Shown: positions 1 to 6,774, counted from the first letter of the stretch. The stretch is DNA of 18,601 nucleotides from JBAQMG01 sp049302575 (GCA_049302575.1 JBAQMG010000101.1:1-18601), one strand, 5' to 3'. Notes: generated by a model not told the origin, from the sequence alone. Translations and numbers: made by a program.

Positions 1-124
1 CTTTGCCTCCAGCTTCCTTTGGATTCCCCTCGCGGTGGACACCCTTGCGCTTGGCTAATGGTTGGCAACTACAAGCCCCCATAGTGGACTTTCACCACCG
101 AGTAAATCGCCATGCGTGGCGCAC
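1..124 (-). mobile_element. Group II intron, 5' end (class C-like), partial
   Basis: Read on the minus strand, the element starts at 124 with GTGCGCC, the conserved GUGYG 5' end of group II introns, and runs off the window at base 1. It contains blocks I recognise from domain I of bacterial class C introns (Oceanobacillus iheyensis type): a GGTGGTGAAAGTCC segment, GCAAGGGTGTCC, and GGAAGCTGGAGGCAAAG. The insertion point directly follows the hairpin and T-run of the ferredoxin terminator, which is the known target preference of class C introns. The catalytic domain V and the intron-encoded reverse transcriptase would lie to the left, outside the window, so completeness and mobility cannot be judged. 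The similarity is from memory, not from a search. Confidence 0.8.
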
Positions 125-126
125 AT

Positions 127-152
127 AAAAAAGGAGAGTTTTTATACTCCCC
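127..152 (-). terminator. Rho-independent terminator of the ferredoxin gene
   Basis: On the minus strand, GGGGAGT (152-146) pairs with ACTCTCC (139-133), with one G:U pair, and TTTTTT (132-127) follows. It lies 20 bases past the ferredoxin stop codon. The group II intron begins two bases after the T-run. Confidence 0.85.
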
Positions 153-172
153 TTTAAAACCATAAAATCTTA

Positions 173-343
173 CTAGGCTTTTACTGGCGCCCCCGTTGGG
201 CAAACTTCGGCGCAACTACCACATTCCGTACAGGTATCGGCATTAATGACGTATTTATCATCGCCTTCACTTATAGCAGATGCTGGACATTCTGACTCAC
301 AAGCGCCACAAGCAATGCACTCAGAAGTAATTACAAATGCCAT
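173..343 (-). CDS. 2[4Fe-4S] ferredoxin
   Basis: This 56-residue protein is a bacterial-type (clostridial) 2[4Fe-4S] ferredoxin, a small soluble low-potential electron carrier. Two complete CxxCxxCxxxCP motifs are visible: C9, C12, C15, C19-P and C38, C41, C44, C48-P. All eight cluster ligands are therefore present, and the length is the usual one for the family. The ATG at 343 follows an AAAGGGGGG ribosome binding site at a six-base distance. The gene stands alone, with its own promoter (380-408) and its own terminator (127-152). Its redox partner cannot be told from the sequence; hydrogenase, CO dehydrogenase and pyruvate oxidoreductase are typical partners in anaerobes. Confidence 0.95.
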   Translation of the reverse strand: MAFVITSECIACGACESECPASAISEGDDKYVINADTCTECGSCAEVCPTGAPVKA

Positions 344-379
344 TATTAACCCCCCTTTCTTTCCCCTTTTTCAAAATAA

Positions 380-408
380 ACTATACCAAAGCTAAGAGAA
401 AAAGGCAA
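380..408 (-). promoter_or_regulatory. Sigma-A-type promoter of the ferredoxin gene
   Basis: On the minus strand a -35 TTGCCT (408-403) is separated by 17 bases from a -10 TATAGT (385-380), about 40 bases before the ferredoxin ATG. Spacing and -10 match the housekeeping consensus well. Confidence 0.65.
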
Positions 409-412
409 GTTC

Positions 413-450
413 TTCTCGAGGTTCGAAATACGAAATTCAAACCTCGAGAA
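413..450. repeat. Heptamer array that forms an inverted repeat
   Basis: Five 7-bp units follow one another at 413-447: TTCTCGA, GGTTCGA, AATACGA, AATTCAA, ACCTCGA, roughly NNNTCGA. The outer units also form a perfect 11-bp inverted repeat (413-423 with 440-450) around a 16-base loop. The array lies upstream of the ferredoxin promoter and downstream of the 49-aa zinc-ribbon ORF. Confidence 0.7.
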
Positions 451-502
451 AGGTAAGCTCATAATTCCCAGTAACCCTATTGATTATAGATAATTATGAC
501 TT

Positions 503-523
503 ATGTATTATGTATTATGTATT
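503..523. repeat. Tandem heptamer ATGTATT x3
   Basis: Three perfect tandem copies of ATGTATT occur just past the stop codon of the 49-aa zinc-ribbon ORF. This is the AT-rich variant of the iterated heptamers seen elsewhere in the window. Confidence 0.8.
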
Positions 524-525
524 AA

Positions 526-675
526 TCACAGCATCTCCTTCTCCGGCCGATAGGGAACCTGATATAACCGACGCATACACTGCCCACAATAAGGCAAAAC
601 TCTATTACTTACATGATTACGCCGAAAAAGTACTCGAGTTAAATCTTCGTGTTCGTAACCGCAAGAACGGCACAT
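526..675 (-). CDS. Small zinc-ribbon-like protein, hypothetical
   Basis: This 49-residue ORF has two CxxC knuckles, C2-RS-C5 and C30-GQ-C33. The 24 basic and hydrophobic residues between them would suit a single zinc ribbon (inference). The ATG at 675 sits six bases after AAGGTG, a reasonable ribosome binding site; an in-frame GTG four codons upstream is an alternative start. No named family is recognised. A longer open frame on the opposite strand (480-749) has no ribosome binding site and no recognisable domain, so the minus-strand reading is preferred. The gene lies between two repeat blocks, downstream of the VWA gene and upstream of the ferredoxin gene. It could be a nucleic-acid-binding or metal-binding accessory protein. 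Confidence 0.55.
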   Translation of the reverse strand: MCRSCGYEHEDLTRVLFRRNHVSNRVLPYCGQCMRRLYQVPYRPEKEML

Positions 676-750
676 TTCTAACACCTTTTAAACAACCTCC
701 CACTTTGTGCTCTAGTGAACAAACATTTAACAATGTAGAACTAGTATAAC

Positions 751-785
751 CGAAGCTCTTGAATGTTAAACATTCAAGAGCTTCG
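751..785. repeat. Perfect 15-bp inverted repeat
   Basis: CGAAGCTCTTGAATG (751-765) and its exact reverse complement (771-785) flank a TTAAA loop. Neither strand shows a T-run after the stem, so it is not a canonical terminator. It lies downstream of the VWA gene at the end of the heptamer array and could still stabilise or end that transcript. Confidence 0.75.
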
Positions 786-865
786 AGATCCGAGGTCCGA
801 TGTCCGAACGAGGTTTAAGAAGCCGAAGCCGGACTTCGGATATCCGACTTCGGACTGCGGACTTC
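782..865. repeat. Degenerate heptamer array, 12 units in phase
   Basis: The stretch divides into twelve 7-bp units without a phase break. Four units of the TCCGANN kind (782-809) are followed by three diverged units, then by GGACTTC, GGATATC, CGACTTC, GGACTGC, GGACTTC (831-865). The array starts two bases after the stop codon of the VWA gene. Confidence 0.75.
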
Positions 866-867
866 GC

Positions 868-2202
868 CTATAGTTTTTCATTCAAAATATTGGTCAGATG
901 ACCTAACGTATTACACTCGTGCATTTGGCAATGAGGGCGAAATAATTCTACCGTTTGCGTTTCGGTCCACCTCCGGGCTGGAAGGGTGTTTAACCAGATA
1001 ATATCCCGTACCCTCCGTCGAATGAACTGTAGTTGTCCCGCCGCTTTTTCAGCCTCGAGGGTCTGAGTATCACTGAGAATAATAAGAACCGTACGCTTAG
1101 TCATGACCTGGAAATAATCTGCTAACAAACTTTCCAGAGAAATAGCCAAATTGGTCCCACCACCCCATTCTTTACCCGTGACAGGCATGGCTTGCTCTAT
1201 CATTTGTTGAAAGGATTTGCCATTATGAATTTTATTTGTTAAACGAATAAGCTTTTCACCAAAAGCAAACGTTTCAATTCCACTAACTACTGAAGCCAAA
1301 CCATAAATAAATTGTAAAACAAATTCCGTGTATTTAAGCATAGAGCCAGATATATCACAAAGTATCACAAATTTCGGACGTCCGCTATGACGGCTTCGGT
1401 AACGTCTTTCCACTAAAACTCCACCATAACGCAAGTTTCTCCGTAGAGTACGCCGCATATCAATCCCCCCACGTCGCCTAGCCGCACGATAACGTCGGGA
1501 AACTTGACTAGCTAACCGTTGAGAAAGACGCCGAATTAGTTTAATAACCTCAGGCCAATCCTCTGGAGAAATTCGTTTAATATCCTGGGCTAAATGTTGA
1601 ATTTCTTTCTCCCGTAAAGCCCGTTCGACCTCAGAATAAATACCATCACTTGACCCCGGAGGAAGAAGAGGAGCATCTTCCTCCAACTTACGCCGCCAAT
1701 ACTCCAAGGATCCCCGAACCATCCGTTCCATCATCGGTTGAAAGGACTGATCAATTGGCACACCACTTTTTGTCCCTTGTGAAGATTTATTCAAAAAGTC
1801 CTGAAGCTTTTGTTGCTCTTCTTCTGGCAATTGAGCATAAATCACTCGGTGATCTTCCGACAAATCCAATTCCCGACCTTGAAACTGCAACTCCTTACGC
1901 CCACGCCCTAAATCTTTCTCCCATTGAGCATTTTTCTCCGCAGCCTCTGAATGCCAGGCCTTTTGCTGTTCAGGGGACGCAAAATAAGCCCTAAAAGCCT
2001 CTTTAAACCAAGGAATTTGGTTCTCTCCTTTAACCATAGTTGCCTGCAGTACAGTCTCAACTCGAGCTTTATCTTCCATACCGATTAACACAAGACCTTG
2101 CATCGCATCAAGAATCTCCGTGAGACTTACCCTGATCCCTACATCCCTAAGTAATTGGGCAAATTCTACCAGATAACGATCTAATTCACTTTCCATGGAC
2201 AT
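868..2202 (-). CDS. VWA-domain protein, CoxE-like, partner of the MoxR ATPase
   Basis: This 444-residue protein has a variable N-terminal half and a C-terminal von Willebrand factor A domain of the CoxE-like family. The metal-ion-dependent adhesion site is intact: D283-x-S285-G-S287, T350 within a GGGT loop, and D378. A basic stretch (about 235-272) precedes the VWA domain. No signal peptide or membrane segment is seen, so it should be cytoplasmic. The start at 2202 is chosen because AGAAGGG lies seven bases upstream; an ATG two codons later is also possible. The gene overlaps the end of the moxR-like gene by 17 bases, indicating coupled translation. MoxR ATPase plus VWA pairs act as metal-centre or complex maturation chaperones; CoxD/CoxE of Mo-Cu CO dehydrogenase are the closest named example. 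The client here is unknown. The adjacent cooC suggests a nickel enzyme. Confidence 0.85.
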   Translation of the reverse strand: MSMESELDRYLVEFAQLLRDVGIRVSLTEILDAMQGLVLIGMEDKARVETVLQATMVKGENQIPWFKEAFRAYFASPEQQKAWHSEAAEKNAQWEKDLGRGRKELQFQGRELDLSEDHRVIYAQLPEEEQQKLQDFLNKSSQGTKSGVPIDQSFQPMMERMVRGSLEYWRRKLEEDAPLLPPGSSDGIYSEVERALREKEIQHLAQDIKRISPEDWPEVIKLIRRLSQRLASQVSRRYRAARRRGGIDMRRTLRRNLRYGGVLVERRYRSRHSGRPKFVILCDISGSMLKYTEFVLQFIYGLASVVSGIETFAFGEKLIRLTNKIHNGKSFQQMIEQAMPVTGKEWGGGTNLAISLESLLADYFQVMTKRTVLIILSDTQTLEAEKAAGQLQFIRRRVRDIIWLNTLPARRWTETQTVELFRPHCQMHECNTLGHLTNILNEKL

Positions 2203-3103
2203 GACGATGCCCTTCTCCCTTGGCTGTTGACGTCTCATAAAGTAGCCGTTCAGCACCCATTTCACGCTGGAAGATTTCCACATCTTCTTTACTTTTTAAT
2301 AGTAAGGTCAACGTAGCATCAACCCAGGCAGGATCTAAATCAGCTTTCCCCATAACCAACAAAGCCTTAGCCCAATCCAAAGTTTCCGAAATCGAAGGAA
2401 TTTTATGCAGCGTCAAGCGTTCTCGCAAAATACCCACTGCTCGAGCCACCTGGAGAGCCAGCTTTTCAGGCAAATCAGGAACCTTGGTGCGCAGAATCCT
2501 AACCTCTTTTTCAACCGAGGGAGGATCAATATGCAAAAAAATACAACGACGTTTTAAACCATCAGACAACTCTCTCTCCGCATTAGAGGTTAAAACTACA
2601 ATAGGCCGCTCTATAGCTACTATCGTACCCATTTCAGGAATTGTTACCTGGAATTCACCTAACAATTCAAACAGAAAAGCTTCAAATTCCGCATCTGTTT
2701 TATCAATCTCATCGATCAGAAGTACCGCCCGTTTTTTACTCATCAAGGCCTCTAACAAAGGTCTCGCTAAGAGATAGTCTTGAGAAAACAAATCCTCTTC
2801 TTTTAAACTTTCCTTATCCATTTGAATCTTGATCAGTTGGCGCTGATAGTTCCATTCATAGAGCGCTTTAGTTTCATCCAACCCCTCATAACACTGGAGG
2901 CGGATTAAAGGCGCCTCAAAAACTTGACTCAAAACCTTGGCTATCTCCGTCTTACCTACTCCAGGTGGACCGGTAACTAGCAGAGGTTTACCAAGTTGAA
3001 CAGCTAAGAAGGCAGTAATCCCTATATGATCATCCCTATCGATCATATAGCCAACATTTTCTAAAGCTCCCTCAAATTGTGCTAAACTCATTCTTTCTGC
3101 CAT
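2186..3103 (-). CDS. MoxR-type AAA+ ATPase
   Basis: This 305-residue protein is a MoxR-family AAA+ ATPase, of the CoxD kind. Visible motifs are Walker A GPPGVGKT (45-52), Walker B LLIDE (128-132), a sensor-1 Asn in LTSN (N174), and a paired-Arg segment LKRR (183-186) fitting the arginine finger. Such proteins remodel client proteins together with a VWA partner, encoded here by the next gene. The start at 3103 follows GGAAGGA at a nine-base distance; an upstream in-frame TTG at 3121 overlaps the ribosome binding site and is unlikely. The gene is 41 bases downstream of cooC and overlaps the VWA gene, so it is part of a bshA-cooC-moxR-VWA transcript. Its client protein is inferred, not shown. 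Confidence 0.9.
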   Translation of the reverse strand: MAERMSLAQFEGALENVGYMIDRDDHIGITAFLAVQLGKPLLVTGPPGVGKTEIAKVLSQVFEAPLIRLQCYEGLDETKALYEWNYQRQLIKIQMDKESLKEEDLFSQDYLLARPLLEALMSKKRAVLLIDEIDKTDAEFEAFLFELLGEFQVTIPEMGTIVAIERPIVVLTSNAERELSDGLKRRCIFLHIDPPSVEKEVRILRTKVPDLPEKLALQVARAVGILRERLTLHKIPSISETLDWAKALLVMGKADLDPAWVDATLTLLLKSKEDVEIFQREMGAERLLYETSTAKGEGHRHVHGK

Positions 3104-3120
3104 TTGGATCAGTCCTTCCA

Positions 3121-3141
3121 AAAAGTCGATATACGACTTTC
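3121..3141 (-). other. Small hairpin between cooC and the moxR-like gene
   Basis: On the minus strand AAAGTCG (3141-3135) and CGACTTT (3129-3123) pair around a five-base loop, and the T-run extends to five. It lies inside an operon, right before the moxR ribosome binding site. It may be a weak attenuator or an RNA-processing site. No function is shown. Confidence 0.45.
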
Positions 3142-3144
3142 AAC

Positions 3145-3906
3145 TCAAAATAATACCCCAGCCTGCCTAACAATTTTATCGACAGCTTGAACCGAAGTTG
3201 CTTCATCAGGTAAATCAAATAAAGGCTTACCCGCTAAATCCTGTTTGACAACCAAAGGATCTAAGGGGATATCTCCAATGAACTGTAAGCCCGTTTTAGC
3301 TATTTCTTCTGCCAAAGTACTAATACTATCTTCAGCAGTCTTAGTAACCACCAAATAAACTTGGCTTATCTCAGACTTTAAACCTTTAATCAGATCATAC
3401 ACACGACCTGCTGAGCGAATACCCCTTGCTGAAGAATCACTGACTACAAACATCACATCAATGTGAGGTATAGTCCTGCGGCTAATGTGTTCTAATCCTG
3501 CTTCCGTATCTACAGCAACGAAGTCATAGTTTTCACCAAGGTTCTCAAGGTGTCTACGTAGTAAGTCATTGGCATAACAATAGCAACCCGCTCCCTGTGG
3601 CCCACCCATAACTAACAAATCAATATCTTTGGATTCCACGAGAGATTGTTGTAATTTGTACTCAACATAAACATCTTTGGGCATTCCAATTGGAATTGCC
3701 TTTGGGTTTTTCGTTTCTTCCAATATTTCGGACATAGTTGCAGTCACGGGTAATCCCAAAGCTTCACTCAGATTGGCATTTGGGTCTGCATCCACAGCTA
3801 AAATCGAGATGCCCTTTTTGCTCTCCACCATCTGACGGAGCATTAAAGCTGTAAAAGTAGTCTTTCCTACTCCACCCTTGCCAGCAACGGCAACATATTT
3901 AGTCAT
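3145..3906 (-). CDS. cooC: CooC-type nickel-insertion ATPase (CO dehydrogenase maturation)
   Basis: This 253-residue protein is a MinD/CooC-type P-loop ATPase. It has a deviant Walker A GKGGVGKTT (9-17), with the signature Lys at 10, a DADPN switch (39-43), and the CxC pair C108-Y-C110 within GAGCYCYAN. In CooC of Carboxydothermus the equivalent CxC binds nickel or zinc at the dimer interface. Known role of the family: ATP-dependent nickel insertion into the C-cluster of carbon monoxide dehydrogenase, in the cytoplasm. The start at 3906 follows GGAG. The gene begins 20 bases after bshA and precedes the moxR-like and VWA genes. No CO dehydrogenase gene lies in the window, so the client is inferred from the family. 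Confidence 0.88.
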   Translation of the reverse strand: MTKYVAVAGKGGVGKTTFTALMLRQMVESKKGISILAVDADPNANLSEALGLPVTATMSEILEETKNPKAIPIGMPKDVYVEYKLQQSLVESKDIDLLVMGGPQGAGCYCYANDLLRRHLENLGENYDFVAVDTEAGLEHISRRTIPHIDVMFVVSDSSARGIRSAGRVYDLIKGLKSEISQVYLVVTKTAEDSISTLAEEIAKTGLQFIGDIPLDPLVVKQDLAGKPLFDLPDEATSVQAVDKIVRQAGVLF

Positions 3907-3926
3907 CTTAACTCCACCCCCATATA

Positions 3927-5075
3927 TTAATGCATTATGAATTTAGATAGGGTTTGTTCGTAAACATTTTCGTAGCTTCGTACACCCTTATCTAGCGGAA
4001 AGCTCTGCCTTGCCCATACTAGAGCTTGCTGTGAAAACTTTTGGTAGAGCTCTGGATCGATTAATAAACGAAGAACTGCCTCACTCATCCCTTGTACATC
4101 GCCTACCTCAGCTAAATAACCAGTTCGACCATGCTGAACAACTTCCGGCAGCCCACCAACATTACTGGCCACAACAGGAACACCACAAGCCATTGCTTCT
4201 AAAGCAACTAAACCAAAACTTTCGTTAGCGGAAGGTAACAAAAACACATCTGTCATTTGGAGTATTTCTCGAACACTCTCTTGTTTGCCTAAAAATTTGA
4301 CTTTTTCCGAAAGCCCTAGGTTTAAGACCTCACGTTCCACTCTGTTCATCTCTGGTCCATCACCAACAAGAAGCAAGCTTGCTGGAAGTCGTTTTTCGAC
4401 CAAGTTGAAGATTTTCACCACATCTACAACCCGTTTTACCTCTCTGAAATTCGAAATATGAGTAAGAATTTTTTCTCCATGAGGGGAGAAACTTCCCTTT
4501 CGACAAGATATAATTAATGGATCTTCCTTCGCTGGAGTATATATTTTAGAATCAACAAAATTAGGGATAACTTCAATTTGTTGATTGATAGATCCAAAAA
4601 CCTTATAAGTCTCTCTGGCTAAGGCATCTGACACCGCAGTTATAGAATCACTAACCCTCAAGGCTAAACAGGTTAAGTGATAAAACTCTTCATAGATTCC
4701 AACTAATGTTACATCTGTCCCATGCAATGTAGTTACTAAAGGAATTGGTCGCTGCATCATCTGCTTAGCTAAGTAGGCACTAATACTATGTGGAATTGCA
4801 TAGTGGACATGCAGTAAATCAAGTCCAACATAGTTCGCTACCTCGACTATTTTATTGGCTAGCAACAAGGTATATGGAGGATATTTAAACAACGGATAAC
4901 TAACATCTTCTACTTCATGAAAAAAAAGATTTTGGTGAAACCTATTGAAACGAAAGGGACGACTAGAGGAAATAAAATGAATTTCATGTCCCTTTTCACC
5001 TAAAGCATACCCTAATTCTGTTGCTACAACGCCGCTACCCCCATAAGAAGGATAACAGATCATGCCAATTTTCAT
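3927..5075 (-). CDS. bshA: N-acetyl-alpha-D-glucosaminyl L-malate synthase, bacillithiol step 1
   Basis: This 382-residue protein is a GT4-family glycosyltransferase. BshA transfers GlcNAc from UDP-GlcNAc to L-malate, the first step of bacillithiol synthesis. The N-terminal acceptor domain opens with CYPSYGGSGVVATELG (7-22) and has the HGTD motif (118-121). The UDP-sugar domain has the GT4 E-x7-E pair in NESFGLVALEAMACG (E285, E293). These motifs and the length fit BshA better than a general glycosyltransferase. The ATG follows AGGGG at about ten bases. It is the first gene of an operon with cooC, the moxR-like gene and the VWA gene, with a promoter at 5197-5225. Its last four codons (FIMH) and stop are written in an AT-rich heptamer repeat. 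bshC is at 12783-14363; bshB is absent from the window. Confidence 0.9.
   Translation of the reverse strand: MKIGMICYPSYGGSGVVATELGYALGEKGHEIHFISSSRPFRFNRFHQNLFFHEVEDVSYPLFKYPPYTLLLANKIVEVANYVGLDLLHVHYAIPHSISAYLAKQMMQRPIPLVTTLHGTDVTLVGIYEEFYHLTCLALRVSDSITAVSDALARETYKVFGSINQQIEVIPNFVDSKIYTPAKEDPLIISCRKGSFSPHGEKILTHISNFREVKRVVDVVKIFNLVEKRLPASLLLVGDGPEMNRVEREVLNLGLSEKVKFLGKQESVREILQMTDVFLLPSANESFGLVALEAMACGVPVVASNVGGLPEVVQHGRTGYLAEVGDVQGMSEAVLRLLIDPELYQKFSQQALVWARQSFPLDKGVRSYENVYEQTLSKFIMH
3930..3943. repeat. AT-rich heptamer pair overlapping the end of bshA
   Basis: ATGCATT and ATGAATT follow each other here. On the minus strand they read AATTCAT-AATGCAT and encode the last residues of BshA up to the stop codon. 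The same words occur at 15527-15547 (TAATGCA, TAATTCA) and 7524-7537. Confidence 0.6.
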
Positions 5076-5102
5076 CTACTTTTTCCCCTAACTCATATTC
5101 GT

Positions 5103-5193
5103 GACTCGATGCGCGATGCGCGAAGTTCGAACCTCACGTTTTAGCTTCGTTACTCTTATCTAATTTTGAATTTCGCGCCTCGATCCTCGCAAT
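5103..5193. repeat. Heptamer repeats in the bshA leader
   Basis: GACTCGA, TGCGCGA, TGCGCGA, AGTTCGA, ACCTCAC run at 5103-5137, with two perfect copies of TGCGCGA. A second short run (TTTCGCGCCTCGATCCTCGC) lies at 5171-5190 in another phase. Both fall between the promoter at 5197-5225 and the bshA start, so they would be transcribed as 5' leader. Confidence 0.65.
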
Positions 5194-5196
5194 TTA

Positions 5197-5225
5197 ATTA
5201 TACTGAATTTATTATCAGTACACAA
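5197..5225 (-). promoter_or_regulatory. Promoter of the bshA-cooC-moxR-VWA operon
   Basis: On the minus strand a -10 TATAAT (5202-5197) lies 17 bases after a weak -35 TTGTGT (5225-5220). It is in the gap between the 228-aa gene and bshA and would give a leader of roughly 115 bases. Confidence 0.55.
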
Positions 5226-5239
5226 ATTTCTTGGCTCAC

Positions 5240-5926
5240 TTAAATAAATATACCTTCTGATATTAAGTCATAAGCCTGTAAACGAGTATAGGCCAATAAG
5301 TCATCCCATTGTGCCTTACTAATTTCCCAAGGGGAATGCACTGCTACGCGACTGGCAAAACCTAGTGGTTGTCCACCGAACTCTTTTTCTAAGCGCCGTT
5401 GGGCTAAACTGATCGGTCCGGGAGCATGGGCATTACAGATGACTGGTTCAAGGCAAAGTACAGGCTGCTCGTCATAAGTTATTAATAAACTTTGCTTAGA
5501 CTGGTTTTGAATAGCCACCCTTTCTCGGAAAATATCCCCTTCTAAGGGAATAGGATCAGGCTGAAGGTTACCACCCCTCTGTATCCAAAAAAGCCTATCT
5601 ACATCACTGCAAATAGATACGAACAAGGCTTTTGCCCCCATTTGACGCGCAAATCGAATTATAAAAAAGGCTAACTCTCGCTCCGGCTCCCCTAGTATTG
5701 AAAAACCTTCTAGTAAAATTATGCGCTCTGATGCACTCAATATTATCTCCCTCGATTTTTTCAAGCTACCAAAGGTCAAAATTTGATAACCTGGAAGAAC
5801 ACGGATTTTAGGCTGTCCTCCATATCCACTTTCCGCAAAAAACGCCGTAAGAGCACAAGACCAATCTGTTAAAGCTTCCTCATTCCATTCTGATTGTGAG
5901 TCAAGTTCAAGTTCCATCCAAGACAT
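5240..5926 (-). CDS. Conserved-looking hypothetical protein, 228 aa
   Basis: I do not recognise this protein. It is soluble, with no signal peptide and no clear transmembrane segment. Four cysteines (C24, C106, C157, C164) are scattered rather than in CxxC pairs. The central part, an amphipathic stretch from about 82 to 97 followed by GAKALFVSICSD and FWIQRGG near 112-118, loosely recalls the helix plus 'Y/FW-x-x-x-G' end of GNAT acetyltransferases, but no acetyl-CoA loop is visible. The ATG at 5926 follows AGGAG at eight bases, so the gene is very likely translated. It lies alone between the terminator of the HD-GYP-like gene and the bshA promoter. TTGGCA and TATATT about 50 bases upstream are a possible promoter, but with a short 15-base spacer. 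Confidence 0.7.
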   Translation of the reverse strand: MSWMELELDSQSEWNEEALTDWSCALTAFFAESGYGGQPKIRVLPGYQILTFGSLKKSREIILSASERIILLEGFSILGEPERELAFFIIRFARQMGAKALFVSICSDVDRLFWIQRGGNLQPDPIPLEGDIFRERVAIQNQSKQSLLITYDEQPVLCLEPVICNAHAPGPISLAQRRLEKEFGGQPLGFASRVAVHSPWEISKAQWDDLLAYTRLQAYDLISEGIFI

Positions 5927-6064
5927 TTGATGTCTCCTAACCTTAAAGCTATTTTCTCAATGAATATATATTTACTTATAGTGTGCCAACTTCACTAGAC
6001 ACTTATCCTCCAATTAACTTGAGCTGCACTAACCCTTCCTAGGCACTTAATGCCCAAGCCAAAT

Positions 6065-6095
6065 CTAAAACAGGTAAACGATATTGTTTACCTGT
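6065..6095 (-). terminator. Rho-independent terminator after the HD-GYP-like gene
   Basis: On the minus strand ACAGGTAAAC (6095-6086) pairs perfectly over 10 bp with GTTTACCTGT (6079-6070) around a six-base loop. TTT then AGATTT follows. It lies 11 bases after the stop codon at 6106. Confidence 0.85.
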
Positions 6096-6105
6096 CAATC
6101 AAACA

Positions 6106-6774
6106 TTACTCACTCTCAATGTTTAAATATTGTTCCAACCAATTATCTATATTTACACATGGTTTAACCACTTTGAGGAAGGAAAGAATTTGTTCACCCC
6201 AAAACGGATCATAACGACAACCTAGCGAACCTCTTAGTTCTTTGATAACCTGTGCACTTTCAATTTTGTCACGATAACGTCTAACTTCGATCATGGCTGT
6301 ATAACTGTCAAAAAGCCTCAGACCCCTAGCCAACAAAGGAATTTCCGAGCCACGTAAACCAAAGGGATATCCCCCGCCGTCAAAATCCTCATGATGAGCT
6401 GCAATTCCTTTGGCGATTCGCTCCCAATAACGATTTCCTGTATTCTTAAAATAGTCCAAAATCGTACTTTCCGCGATTAAAGGGTGTCCTATTTTATGAA
6501 CCCAAAAGTTCGTCAGAATTTTCATAGGCATATATTTTAAAGTCTGGTTAGAAAAAAGAAGTTCGCGCGGCCAACTTGTCTTTCCTATCTCTAGCAAAAG
6601 ACTCGCATTAACACATTCATTTCTAGTTACCCAGGACTGCTTAACAAACTTTTTGCCCGAAACTGTTTTCGTAAATTCATCAAGCAGATAGCCCATCTGC
6701 AAGCTATGATAATAAGTCATGTCATCAGCCCACGCCAGTTTTTCAAGCAGTTTCAGGATTTCTAAATTATACAA
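6106..6774 (-). CDS. HD-GYP-like protein with a degenerate HD motif
   Basis: This protein of about 222 residues resembles the HD-GYP family, metal-dependent c-di-GMP phosphodiesterases. H23, the GHPLIAEST segment (H97), the HHEDFDGGGYP block (127-136) and the D156 region (GLRLFDSYTAM) align with the family pattern. The family's HD-x-GK dyad is replaced by L61-E62-I-G-K, so two metal ligands are missing and catalysis is doubtful. A binding or regulatory role is an alternative. The only conventional start is TTG at 6774, but that is 20 bases from the strong AAAGGAGG site at 6802-6795; an in-frame ATA at 6786 is at ideal distance. The upstream neighbour is a GNAT gene and a good terminator follows. 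Confidence 0.8.
   Translation of the reverse strand: MYNLEILKLLEKLAWADDMTYYHSLQMGYLLDEFTKTVSGKKFVKQSWVTRNECVNASLLLEIGKTSWPRELLFSNQTLKYMPMKILTNFWVHKIGHPLIAESTILDYFKNTGNRYWERIAKGIAAHHEDFDGGGYPFGLRGSEIPLLARGLRLFDSYTAMIEVRRYRDKIESAQVIKELRGSLGCRYDPFWGEQILSFLKVVKPCVNIDNWLEQYLNIESE

Noticed and set aside
480..749. Plus-strand open frame of 89 aa
   Set aside because: It starts at TTG without a ribosome binding site, has no recognisable domain, and runs antisense to a 49-aa frame with two CxxC motifs and a good ribosome binding site.
5960..6000. Possible sigma-54 promoter (TTGGCACACTATAAG on the minus strand) before the 228-aa gene
   Set aside because: The -24 TTGGCAC part fits but the -12 TTGC element is missing at the required distance.
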